A stretch of DNA of 64,000 bases. Origin: JABMNT01 sp048262255 (GTDB taxonomy: Bacteria > Pseudomonadota > Alphaproteobacteria > Rhodospirillales > Casp-alpha2). The translations under genes were made by a program, and so were the position numbers. Location: positions 990,632 to 1,054,631 of the forward strand of contig JBLXFH010000002.1 in assembly GCA_048262255.1 (NCBI GenBank). The letters are read 5' to 3'. Shown piece after piece: positions 34,580 through 42,363 of this stretch. Numbering within the stretch: the first letter of the stretch is position 1; every line of letters starts with the position of its first letter. The notes below the pieces were generated by a model, which saw only the letters and a program-made list of their open reading frames with translations, was not told the DNA's origin and did no database searches.

Positions 34580-34813
34580 ATGGCAGAAACAACACAAGTG
34601 AATACCCAAATTACCGACGCGGTCACGCAAACGAATGTCAAAGTCGTCGGTGAGTCGCCAGCCGAAGCCTTGGGGATGGTTTATCAGACTCTGTCTAATT
34701 CCGTCGGACTATCCCTGGAAAACGCAATGCAGACGCAAGGCGGTATGCAGCAGATCAGCAATGCCTCGACGGCAGCTATTTGCAAGATGATCGTTGAGGC
34801 CGGTGGTTCCTGA
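34580..34813 (+). CDS. RebB-family R-body protein 9, short form
   Basis: A 77-residue subclass-three RebB-family protein: NTQITDAVTQTNVKVVGESP, then QGGMQQISNASTAAICKMIV. It ends where the long forms begin their tail. Same architecture as copy 11, so the short length is a conserved subtype rather than decay. Confidence 0.85.
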   Translation: MAETTQVNTQITDAVTQTNVKVVGESPAEALGMVYQTLSNSVGLSLENAMQTQGGMQQISNASTAAICKMIVEAGGS

Positions 34814-34827
34814 TAAATGTTCATCTT

Positions 34828-34851
34828 TCACAAAAATCCGTTTCGCACGTC
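34828..34851 (+). promoter_or_regulatory. Candidate ECF-type promoter, RebB genes 10-12
   Basis: TCACAAA, 13 bases, CGTC; 64 bases before the start codon of gene 10. Confidence 0.68.
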
Positions 34852-34915
34852 TAATCAACTGAGGGTGTTATCAGACACCTTCAACGGAGCAGTCTAAAAC
34901 CCCAAGAGAGGCATC

Positions 34916-35236
34916 ATGGCAATCCCGACGCCGTTAAACAGTCAAATTACCGACTCGGTGGTTCAGAGTAATCTCTCAGTGCTTGGTAGCGCACCAGCAA
35001 TGGCCATGGGGTCAATCTACCAAAGCATTGGACATTCGACCGGCATTCTTTACCAGAATTCGGTTCAAGCTCAACAACAAGCCGCCATTGCCGGCTTGGC
35101 CGCCACCAATCAGGGCGTGATTCAGCTTTACAGCGTAAATTCAATGTCCAGTGCGGCGGCAACGTCGAAGATCAATAATAGCGACACGGCGACATTGCTT
35201 TTAACGTTGATCGTCGCTCTGAAAGCGCTGAAATAA
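34916..35236 (+). CDS. RebB-family R-body protein 10
   Basis: A 106-residue full-length RebB-family protein (NSQITDSVVQSNLSVLGSAP, MAMGSIYQSIGHSTGILYQN, QQQAAIAGLAATNQGVIQLY). An AGAGAGG site precedes ATG. It heads a three-gene unit with copies 11 and 12. Confidence 0.9.
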   Translation: MAIPTPLNSQITDSVVQSNLSVLGSAPAMAMGSIYQSIGHSTGILYQNSVQAQQQAAIAGLAATNQGVIQLYSVNSMSSAAATSKINNSDTATLLLTLIVALKALK

Positions 35237-35283
35237 ACAGCATGGATTTGTTGGATTAACCAAACAAATATGGATATGGAAAA

Positions 35284-35541
35284 ATGGCCGACAATACACC
35301 AGTTAATTCACAGATTACGGACGCCGTAACTCAGACAAATGTCAAAGTCGTCGGTGAGGCTCCGGCTCAAGCTATGGGATTGGTCTATCAGACCGCTGCC
35401 CATTCCATTAGTTTATCGATGCAGAACGCCGCCCAGTCGCAAGGTGGGTTGCAGCAAATCGGGAATGCGTTAACATCCAGTGCGGTCCGGATGATTCTTG
35501 ACGCATCTGGTGGCGGGATGAAAACTGGCGGAGAAAGCTGA
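35284..35541 (+). CDS. RebB-family R-body protein 11, short form
   Basis: An 85-residue subclass-three RebB-family protein like copy 9 (NSQITDAVTQTNVKVVGEAP, then QGGLQQIGNALTSSAVRMIL), with a short Gly-rich tail instead of the long-form C-terminus. It follows gene 10 by 47 bases. Confidence 0.87.
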   Translation: MADNTPVNSQITDAVTQTNVKVVGEAPAQAMGLVYQTAAHSISLSMQNAAQSQGGLQQIGNALTSSAVRMILDASGGGMKTGGES

Positions 35542-35589
35542 CATCTGAGATGATCGTAGGGCATAGATATACAGGACAAGGGAATTTGA

Positions 35590-36039
35590 ATGATGGCCGA
35601 TTCCGATACGACAGAGAACGACAAGAACCCGAATACAGGTGACAGTCAGCCGTCCGCTAACAATTCATCCGGAGACTCGGCGCAAGATTCTCAGGGAGCG
35701 CTCAATCAGCAAATTGTTGATGCCGTAACCATGGCGAACAGCACCGTCCTCGATGCCGCCGGCTCCGAAGGAGCTGCCGTCGCCTACCAAAAGGTTACCC
35801 AGGCAACAGCATTTGCAATTCAGGATTCAACGGATTATTTGCGAAACATCATGACCATAAGTTCTGCGGCAACAGGCGTCTGCCTGCAAAAGATGATCGT
35901 CGAAAAAACAACAGATCCGTACACCGATATCATTGCAGCTGCGGCAAAAGCCGTGACAGATGCCCAGACCAACTTCTCAACAATCGGTGCTTCAGCGGGA
36001 GAAATTGCCACCAATTTTCCAGCAGGCTCAAAACCCTGA
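35590..36039 (+). CDS. RebB-family R-body protein 12, N-terminally extended
   Basis: A 149-residue divergent RebB-like protein. A disordered Asp/Asn/Ser-rich extension of about 38 residues precedes the RebB-like core (NQQIVDAVTMANSTVLDAAG, AVAYQKVTQATAFAIQDSTD), and the C-terminal helix contains KAVTDAQTNFSTIG. An AAGGGAA site precedes ATG 35590. The extension could decorate the ribbon or mediate assembly; this is a guess. Confidence 0.75.
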   Translation: MMADSDTTENDKNPNTGDSQPSANNSSGDSAQDSQGALNQQIVDAVTMANSTVLDAAGSEGAAVAYQKVTQATAFAIQDSTDYLRNIMTISSAATGVCLQKMIVEKTTDPYTDIIAAAAKAVTDAQTNFSTIGASAGEIATNFPAGSKP

Positions 36040-36305
36040 AAACAAGGGAAGTAAATATCTTTCCTTCTGAAGAAAACAAGACATTTCCCCTGCGCTATCC
36101 CCCTTTTTAATTTTTCAGCTGACCTTTTGTGTGAGGGCGTTGATGCGTTGATTTTCTGTAATCAGGTTTTCAGAAACAAGATGAACACCTTATGATTGGC
36201 CTAATGCGCTACAGCTGATGCAATAAAACGAATAAAACCGGATATGCCGTTTCATCAGGCAGTTTTTATTGATAGCGACTATTTCCTTGAAAAAATATTT
36301 GTAGT

Positions 36306-36329
36306 TCACAAAGTTCCCAGCATCCCGTC
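36306..36329 (+). promoter_or_regulatory. Candidate ECF-type promoter of the sigma-factor gene (autoregulation)
   Basis: TCACAAA, 13 bases, CGTC; 43 bases before ATG 36373, in an otherwise empty 333-base gap. Confidence 0.68.
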
Positions 36330-36372
36330 ATACGTGTAAGAAAGCATAATATTTCTCTGGGAGGGTGTTGGT

Positions 36373-37305
36373 ATGGCTCATAGCCATGATCCCGTCCGGC
36401 ACGTGTATATATTCAGCCGGAGCGAACCGTACAAAGGCAAGGCGGCCAATTCGCAAACTTGCGAATCCAACTCCGACAAAAAACATCAATCTGGGAATCC
36501 CGAACTAAAAACAAACAAAAATAAGAGCGACGGCTTTACTCCCCACGAAAACCCCTCCCCTACAGACCCAACAAATAATCATGCACCCGATCAGCAAATT
36601 CCCATAAACTGGATGGACCATCCAATCACCCGAACATTGGATGGCCTCTATCAAAACAGCGCGATTACCGACCCAGTTCAAATTATCGCTGACAGTGTGG
36701 CCCCCCGACCTCACCACCCGGAGGCGCCAAAGACATCAACAACGACGGCTGATGCCGCCTCCCCTCTCGACCTCCTGGATCCCGGGCCCTATGCCCAATT
36801 CTGGCAAGTATGGACCCTGCACCAGGACTTTCTCCTGAAACAGTGCCTCAAGCTCATGTCCGGGAACAAAGCGGATGCGGAAGATGCCTTGAGTAACGCC
36901 ATGCTGCGGGCCGCGCAGAAGTATATGTGTTATTGCGATACAATCGTCAACGAGCGGGCCTGGCTGAACCGTCTCGTGCAAAATGTCTGTATTGATCACT
37001 TCCGGCGTCAACGGCGTGAGACACACTGGGAGGGTGATGATGATGCGTTACCAAAAGCAACCTCGCCTTTATTTCAGAAAACACCGCAGACCCCCGAAGA
37101 AATCACACTGACACAAGAACAACTGCAAAAGCTGCAAGACCATGTTGGTCAATTATCCGCCAAGCTACGGGCCCCGCTACTCATGCGGTTTGTTGGAGGA
37201 ATGTCCTACAATGAAATTGCGGAATGTTTGGAAGTGAAGAGTGACACCGTTCGCAAGCGCATCCAACTCGCCCGGGAACATTTGCGCAAAGCCGGTTTCT
37301 GGTAA
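36373..37305 (+). CDS. ECF-like RNA polymerase sigma factor of the R-body locus
   Basis: A 310-residue protein. Residues 1-135 are a disordered Pro/Asn/Thr-rich extension. Region 2 spans about 138-215, with GNKADAEDALSNAMLRAAQK and ERAWLNRLVQNVCIDHFRRQ. Region 4 spans about 245-305, with LPLL-like APLLMRFVGGMSYNEIAECL and a recognition helix followed by VRKRIQLAREHLRK. Region 3 is absent, as in ECF sigma factors. The long N-terminal extension is unusual and may bind a regulator; no anti-sigma gene is seen nearby. GGGAGGG precedes ATG. Its own promoter carries the TCACA-CGTC element, as do most neighbours, making this factor the best candidate to read that element. R-body clusters elsewhere are known to contain sigma-factor genes. 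Confidence 0.85.
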   Translation: MAHSHDPVRHVYIFSRSEPYKGKAANSQTCESNSDKKHQSGNPELKTNKNKSDGFTPHENPSPTDPTNNHAPDQQIPINWMDHPITRTLDGLYQNSAITDPVQIIADSVAPRPHHPEAPKTSTTTADAASPLDLLDPGPYAQFWQVWTLHQDFLLKQCLKLMSGNKADAEDALSNAMLRAAQKYMCYCDTIVNERAWLNRLVQNVCIDHFRRQRRETHWEGDDDALPKATSPLFQKTPQTPEEITLTQEQLQKLQDHVGQLSAKLRAPLLMRFVGGMSYNEIAECLEVKSDTVRKRIQLAREHLRKAGFW

Positions 37306-37429
37306 CCCGCATCATGAATAATATCGATCACTTGCGGGACCGTTATCCACATAATCAAGAAAGAAATAGAAACTCAACACCCAGTGGGGAGATATGAACA
37401 CCAATGGCCTTTCAAAACGCCATGTCATT

Positions 37430-37454
37430 TCACAACAAAGGCAATTCGTTCGTC
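37430..37454 (+). promoter_or_regulatory. Candidate ECF-type promoter for methyltransferase-transporter unit
   Basis: TCACAAC, 14 bases, CGTC; 105 bases before ATG 37560. Confidence 0.58.
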
Positions 37455-37559
37455 CTTTTAACACAGAGCGGCATATCAAGCCTTGCTGATGGGGCCCAGG
37501 GCTCAGCGTTGCGACAAGAGGGCTAAAGAACGGCCTGCATATTATACGGGAACAGGTTC

Positions 37560-38348
37560 ATGACACATGTAGGTTCAGAAGGCGGCAACATTGCTGCCCA
37601 TACCTATGACACCTATTTTGAGAGCGGCCATTATAATTCACGATACCCACAAGCCAATGACCGGATATTACGTATCTTAAAGCCCCTACTTGATGGCCTC
37701 GGTCCGGGAGATGTCATTGATTACGGATGTGGGAACGGGCGTTACACGCTACCCGTTTTAAAAATGTCACACCGCAGCGTCACGGCTTTTGACATCAGCG
37801 CGCAATCAATCCAGATGGCAAGAGGCAAGCTTGATAGAGCTGGCGCGTTAGAGCGTGTTCAATTGGTATATAAAGACCTCAATATTCTTACGCGACGACA
37901 TGCAAACAACCCGGCCGCCATGGTGATTATGATGTTTGGTGTCCTTTCCCATATATACGAACATGATCAGCGTATTCTCACCCTACGCATGCTCAGAAAG
38001 CTGCTCAACCCAGATTATGGCCGCCTCATTCTGTCAGTTCCCAACTGCTACCGACGATTTCGAAAACAACAAAAAGAGGGGAGGAATATTATCTATCAGC
38101 GCAAAATCAACGGTCGGACAATCTCATTGAATTATTACTTGTATGATCACAACACCCTCCGCCTGGAATTGGAACAGGCCGGATATGTTGTCGAGCGTGT
38201 TTTGGCTGAAAGCCTGATGCCTGAAAGCTGGATAACAAACAATCGTCTCCTCGGCATAATCGATAGCTTCTTAAGCCGATTGATACCGGCTCGGTTTGGT
38301 TATGGCCTGCTGGCAATTGCCTGTCCGCGAAGGGGAGCCCGTGTATAA
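37560..38348 (+). CDS. Class I SAM-dependent methyltransferase
   Basis: A 262-residue protein with the SAM-binding motif VIDYGCGNGRYTLPVL at about 52-67, motif II acidic residue in VTAFDISAQSIQMA, and a helix-rich C-terminus. It fits the Methyltransf_11/25 group; the acceptor (small molecule, lipid or protein) cannot be told. There is no signal, but the C-terminus has a hydrophobic stretch (PARFGYGLLAIACP) typical of the last strand. Its stop overlaps the GTG of the transporter gene by 8 bases, and its promoter carries the shared element, so it belongs to the same regulon as the R-body genes. Confidence 0.78.
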   Translation: MTHVGSEGGNIAAHTYDTYFESGHYNSRYPQANDRILRILKPLLDGLGPGDVIDYGCGNGRYTLPVLKMSHRSVTAFDISAQSIQMARGKLDRAGALERVQLVYKDLNILTRRHANNPAAMVIMMFGVLSHIYEHDQRILTLRMLRKLLNPDYGRLILSVPNCYRRFRKQQKEGRNIIYQRKINGRTISLNYYLYDHNTLRLELEQAGYVVERVLAESLMPESWITNNRLLGIIDSFLSRLIPARFGYGLLAIACPRRGARV

Positions 38349-39930
38349 GTATTTAACCTTGCTGATCAGCATCATTTGTTTCTGGCCGCACTGGGCGACG
38401 GCGGACAACCGCCTGACGCTGATCAAACAAAGAGGAGATCTGATTGTCGGCATAAAATCCGACTACCCTCCGCTCGGGATGATTAATGACCAGGGTGAAC
38501 TGGTTGGTTTAGAAGCCGATCTTGCAAAAGACATGGCCAGCCGCTTGGGTGTTGAATTGATATTGGTTGCAGTCAACTCATCCAATCGCATACAAAAAGT
38601 GCAAGATGGATCCATTGACCTGATCATTGCTACGATGGGCGACACCGTCGAGCGCCGGAACCTCGCCGGTCTCTTGGAACCAAACTATTACGCCAGTGGC
38701 GTCAATGTCCTATTGCCCCGAAATAGCAACGTAAAGACATGGAACGATCTTCGTGGGCACTCAATCTGCATGACAGACGGGGCCTACTATAATCGAACTC
38801 TGGTTGAACGTTATCTGTTTGCGCCGGTTGTCTTCAAAGGAACCCGAGACGCGGCCCTGGCATTAAAAGAGGGGCGATGTGTCGGTTGGGCATACGACGA
38901 TTTGGCATTTAGCCTTTGGCTGAAAAGGGATGCGGAGAGGTGGCAAGACTTTATCATGCCGTTGCCATCCATCCTTGTAGCGCCATGGGCTATCGCGGTC
39001 CGTTCTGACGAGAAAGAGACGGAGTGGGGTCGTTTCGTTTCCAGTGTTATCGAAGACTGGCACAGAAGCGGTTTTTTGATTGAGCTTCAAGCCGCATGGG
39101 GCATGGCGCCTTCCTCCTATTTAGAGGAGCAGCGCAAAATCTGGCTTCAGCCCGAATGCATGCGCCGCCCAGACGGCACCTACCCCCCCCAATGCCTTGA
39201 TCAGAATTTACTGAAAGCCAGTGCCAGAAAAAGCGAAGTCTTTGGAAACGGGCTGGTTTTGCAGCTCCAGGAGATGGGCATTGATTTCCCTCCTTTCTAC
39301 GACGACTACCACCGCCAACGTCTGCTTCTAGGTATTGGATGGACTTTTCTCCTTTGCCTGACATCTATTCTCGGCTCCTTGACCTTTGGCATTGCTGCCG
39401 GCGCGACATTGAACGCCCTTCCTCCATTCTGGAAGCACGCACTTGGTGGAGGCATCAGTGTTTTTTACATGACACCTCCAATACTTAATCTCTACCTTAT
39501 CATGTTAGGTATTGGCGGCTGGATGGCCGCACAATATGGAGTCTCATTCAATGCATTCTGGGTCGCCTGTTTTGTGTTTTCGCTTTATGCTGGCGGATCG
39601 AATGCCGTCATTGTTTCATCATCGATGGAATGGGTGAGTAAACAGAACCCAGAGAGGTCAATTCGCATTTTACTTGCCTTGGCTATTGAACGGGGATGTG
39701 GCGGCCTCATTGCCAATACGGTCAACATTGCCAAAGCTGTGGGTATCGCAAGTACGCTTGCCGTTCCTGAGGTGATTTTCGCGGCAAATTCAACGATTGC
39801 AGAACAAGGCACAGCGACGGAAATGATGAGCTTTCTGTTAGCCTTTTATTTGGTGCTGATTTCTCTACTGATCTTTGTTCTCGAAAAACTCAAATTACGG
39901 GTGATGAAATGGGCTTCTCAGATATCCTAG
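38341..39930 (+). CDS. Fused amino-acid binding protein and ABC permease
   Basis: A 529-residue protein. A signal peptide (MYKYLTLLISIICFWPHWAT) is followed by an SBP_bac_3 domain, residues about 25-265, with GDLIVGIKSDYPPLG and DGSIDLIIATMGDTVERR. From about 345 a permease region begins (LLGIGWTFLLCLTSILGSLT, then FYMTPPILNLYLIMLG) with about five spans. Fused receptor-permease subunits are known in glutamine-type importers. GTG 38341 with AGGGGAG 5 bases upstream is preferred over the 38296 frame start, which lies inside the methyltransferase gene. It probably pairs with the next permease. No ATPase gene is adjacent, so one must be encoded elsewhere. Confidence 0.82.
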   Translation: MYKYLTLLISIICFWPHWATADNRLTLIKQRGDLIVGIKSDYPPLGMINDQGELVGLEADLAKDMASRLGVELILVAVNSSNRIQKVQDGSIDLIIATMGDTVERRNLAGLLEPNYYASGVNVLLPRNSNVKTWNDLRGHSICMTDGAYYNRTLVERYLFAPVVFKGTRDAALALKEGRCVGWAYDDLAFSLWLKRDAERWQDFIMPLPSILVAPWAIAVRSDEKETEWGRFVSSVIEDWHRSGFLIELQAAWGMAPSSYLEEQRKIWLQPECMRRPDGTYPPQCLDQNLLKASARKSEVFGNGLVLQLQEMGIDFPPFYDDYHRQRLLLGIGWTFLLCLTSILGSLTFGIAAGATLNALPPFWKHALGGGISVFYMTPPILNLYLIMLGIGGWMAAQYGVSFNAFWVACFVFSLYAGGSNAVIVSSSMEWVSKQNPERSIRILLALAIERGCGGLIANTVNIAKAVGIASTLAVPEVIFAANSTIAEQGTATEMMSFLLAFYLVLISLLIFVLEKLKLRVMKWASQIS

Positions 39931-40568
39931 ATACGCTCCTTGCATGGACCCCCTATCTTGTTGCCGGTTTTGGGATGAATATACTGATTTCGTTGATCTC
40001 CATGGCATTTGGAACACTGCTGGGACTTATTCTTGGTGCCATACGTGCCGGTATGAGGAACATCCTGTCCAAAGGAGCACAGGGCCTTACTGCCATCTTC
40101 CGTAATATCCCGAGCTTTGTGATTATGTACTACATTGCTTTTGTGATGCCGGTCGAATTCGAATGGAACAACACATTAATCAGCATTCCGTCGTGGGTAA
40201 AAGCGTCTCTAGCCCTCGCTGTTCCAGTCATTGGATTTGTTTCCGACCAGAGCAGGGAGTTATTTAGGAAAAATCACAATCAAACCAACCATGATCATAA
40301 CGATATCGCTCTTTTTGCAACGGCCTGGATTCAGTACTTTCTGATCATCTTCATGGCATCGTCAACTGCATCTGTAATTGGTGTGGATGAGATTGTCGGT
40401 CGCGCCAATACCGTTGTTGCGGCAACTCAGGAACCGGCGTTGATCGTCTGGATTTATGCTTATGTGTGGGTCTGGTTCCTTTGCTCCAGTCAACTCTTAA
40501 GCTATGGATTCAGGTGGTCCAGCAACCGTCTGAATGACTCCCGAATGCATATCCGGTTGGAAGAATAA
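39909..40568 (+). CDS. Amino-acid ABC transporter permease (HisM/GlnP type)
   Basis: A 219-residue inner-membrane protein with five spans and the conserved amphipathic NIPSFVIMYYIAF segment at about 66-78, equivalent to the RNxPxLxQ region of amino-acid permeases. ATG 39909 lies inside the end of the fused receptor-permease gene (22-base overlap), a strong sign of subunit coupling. The central stretch SRELFRKNHNQTNHDHND is hydrophilic and unusual for the family. The ATP-binding subunit is missing from the window. Confidence 0.8.
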   Translation: MGFSDILDTLLAWTPYLVAGFGMNILISLISMAFGTLLGLILGAIRAGMRNILSKGAQGLTAIFRNIPSFVIMYYIAFVMPVEFEWNNTLISIPSWVKASLALAVPVIGFVSDQSRELFRKNHNQTNHDHNDIALFATAWIQYFLIIFMASSTASVIGVDEIVGRANTVVAATQEPALIVWIYAYVWVWFLCSSQLLSYGFRWSSNRLNDSRMHIRLEE

Positions 40569-40569
40569 T

Positions 40570-41739
40570 CTAATTTACCGACGCCTGTTCTGAACCAATA
40601 TAACCACGGACTGTGGCAGGCCATGCCGGAGACCGCAGGATACTTATCATTTCCTGGTTTATAGACTCGCGAATTGGGCTCTCTGGAGGCAACCCCCAAC
40701 CATAGGGCTCGAATTGAAGGGTCTGAGGATGAATTTGTATTTGGTTGCGAAAAGCATCTGTGTTGGAGAGAAACGTGAGCTGAACCCAATCGCCAATAAC
40801 CAAATCGGCGGTTTTGTTTTTAATATCACTCAGGGCCGCAGCCCAATTGTTACGCAATGTTATATCTTCGGCATTCAGATCGTTTGCACGGGCCCTGTAC
40901 TTGTTCAGAAAATCTTCTGCTGTCGATCCTTTTAGGGTTGAGATACGGAGTTTTCCGAGTTCGGACATATCGACGGTTCTGCTAATATTCACACTATTCA
41001 TAAACGAGGCTGTGACCATGCCGCTGAGGCTCGCGGCCAAGGCCACCCCAAAAACAGTTACGAAAAGAAAGACAAACTGCATGCCAATTGTTTTAAAACT
41101 GAACACATCATCACGCATTCCGGCCATGTTCAGGATCGCCATCAGGAAGATATGAAACCTCCAGGATATCTTTTTTTCTTTGTCGACGATGCGTGGAATA
41201 TAGTAATCAGATGACCGATATGAAACCCAGGCAAGCAGGCATGTAATAAAAAGAAAGGTCAGTGCTCCAATCAGAAATTCCCGCGTATTCACCACCTTCA
41301 GCAGGGTTTTAAAAACGCGTTCAAGATCAAAAGAGACAAGCTCCGGGGGGCCTGCAAAAACCAGACTGGAGGTGAAATACTGGTGGGTGAAGTCGAATTT
41401 CTGCTCCCGGTTTTTGGATATGGTCAAAGGAGAAATCGCAACGGAAACCTCAGCGTCTCTCAAGGCAACAAGTGTCTCATTGAGGTTCAGACAGACATAG
41501 GCGTAATTGTAACCTTTGTTGCGGGCAATGCGTTCCCATAGATCAATGGAGATTCCTTCAAGACCACGTACCGGATGGCTTTGGATGAACGGTGGAGCCG
41601 GACGAATAGCAACTTTATAAGTTGCATCTGACAGCGAGCCAATGTCTGCGCACTCTTCGTACGGTGCAGATAAAGCTGGCGCTGTCGTCACAAGAAAAAA
41701 GGCCAAAATTATGAGGAGAAAGCCCCAAACATACTGCAT
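40570..41739 (-). CDS. GluR0-like prokaryotic ligand-gated ion-channel receptor
   Basis: A 389-residue protein with a signal peptide (MQYVWGFLLIILAFFLVTTA). The ligand-binding lobe S1 (about 40-135) has AIRPAPPFIQ and RDAEVSVAISPLTISKNREQ, typical of SBP_bac_3/ionotropic receptors. A membrane module follows: TM1 FLIGALTFLFITCLLAWVSY, a hydrophobic re-entrant-like segment near residue 205 (IFLMAILNMAGMRDD), and TM2 FVFLFVTVFGVALAASLSGM. The chain then returns to lobe S2 (about 255-380) with STAEDFLNKYRAR. This S1-TM-P-TM-S2 order is that of bacterial GluR0-type receptors. The potassium-filter TVGYG is not seen, so ion selectivity is unknown. It is convergent with the amino-acid permease gene, and a weak TCACGAG-N13-CGTC element lies upstream. 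Confidence 0.78.
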   Translation of the reverse strand: MQYVWGFLLIILAFFLVTTAPALSAPYEECADIGSLSDATYKVAIRPAPPFIQSHPVRGLEGISIDLWERIARNKGYNYAYVCLNLNETLVALRDAEVSVAISPLTISKNREQKFDFTHQYFTSSLVFAGPPELVSFDLERVFKTLLKVVNTREFLIGALTFLFITCLLAWVSYRSSDYYIPRIVDKEKKISWRFHIFLMAILNMAGMRDDVFSFKTIGMQFVFLFVTVFGVALAASLSGMVTASFMNSVNISRTVDMSELGKLRISTLKGSTAEDFLNKYRARANDLNAEDITLRNNWAAALSDIKNKTADLVIGDWVQLTFLSNTDAFRNQIQIHPQTLQFEPYGWGLPPESPIRESINQEMISILRSPAWPATVRGYIGSEQASVN

Positions 41740-41875
41740 ACGACACCCATTTTAATTGGACATTCGGTCGGTCTACACAATTCCTCAAACCGATCACGGT
41801 CTCTTCAACATTTTATAGTCCCGCAAACCTTTTCCAGAAGCGCGGTGCTCACACCACAATCTTCTGTTAACTGAA

Positions 41876-41899
41876 GACGGAGAACGTCACCTCTCGTGA
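41876..41899 (-). promoter_or_regulatory. Weak candidate ECF-type promoter for the receptor-channel gene
   Basis: Minus strand TCACGAG, 13 bases, CGTC; 136 bases before the start at 41739. One mismatch in the TCACA core. Confidence 0.38.
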
Positions 41900-41955
41900 A
41901 GTCGGATCATGTTGCGTAAGGAGAGTCGCACAAAGATAATCTGAGTATTAAAAAA

Positions 41956-41997
41956 AGGCCCCCGATGGAGACCTGTTAATTTGGTTGCGGGGGCTCG
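41956..41997 (-). repeat. Direct repeat A: tRNA-Met 3'-end-like fragment plus terminator
   Basis: The sequence AGGCCCCCGATGG, a gap, then TTGGTTGCGGGGG nearly matches 53783-53825. Read on the minus strand it looks like the tail of a tRNA (CCCCCGCAACCA) followed by a hairpin and T-run. It and its partner bracket the catabolic cassette, suggesting att sites of an integrated element. Nothing else is seen in the gap 41740-42363 except the weak promoter. Confidence 0.55.
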
Positions 41998-42363
41998 CAA
42001 GCACTTTTATTTACTATGGAATGTTTCGACGAACTCTATTTAGACCCTGTTACACCAAAAACGTAAAAACCTGTATATTTCGCAACACGCGAGTAGTTAT
42101 TCAAAATTATCGAATTCTTCTAAGTCGACTGAATATCGATAAATTCCACCAAAAAATAGTCAAAAATCACGAACCTATAGACCCGGCCCACTGTTTATTT
42201 GATAATCCACCATCAGGCCCTCGAGCCATACACCAAAATCACCAAGCCGAAAACGTATGCTCGACCGATTTTGAGGTAAGCTTGTTATATGGCTAGACAA
42301 GCGTTGATCCGTTGATAGTGGACCTTGATCATATCACCAACAACCTAGCAGAGGAGAATTGAA

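Noticed and set aside
37306..37430. TCACTTG near 37330 as another promoter element
   Set aside because: The following CGTT is only six bases away, not 13 or 14.
41985..42296. Open frame of 103 codons before the cupin gene
   Set aside because: It starts within the tRNA-like repeat, lacks a ribosome site and shows no domain or natural composition.
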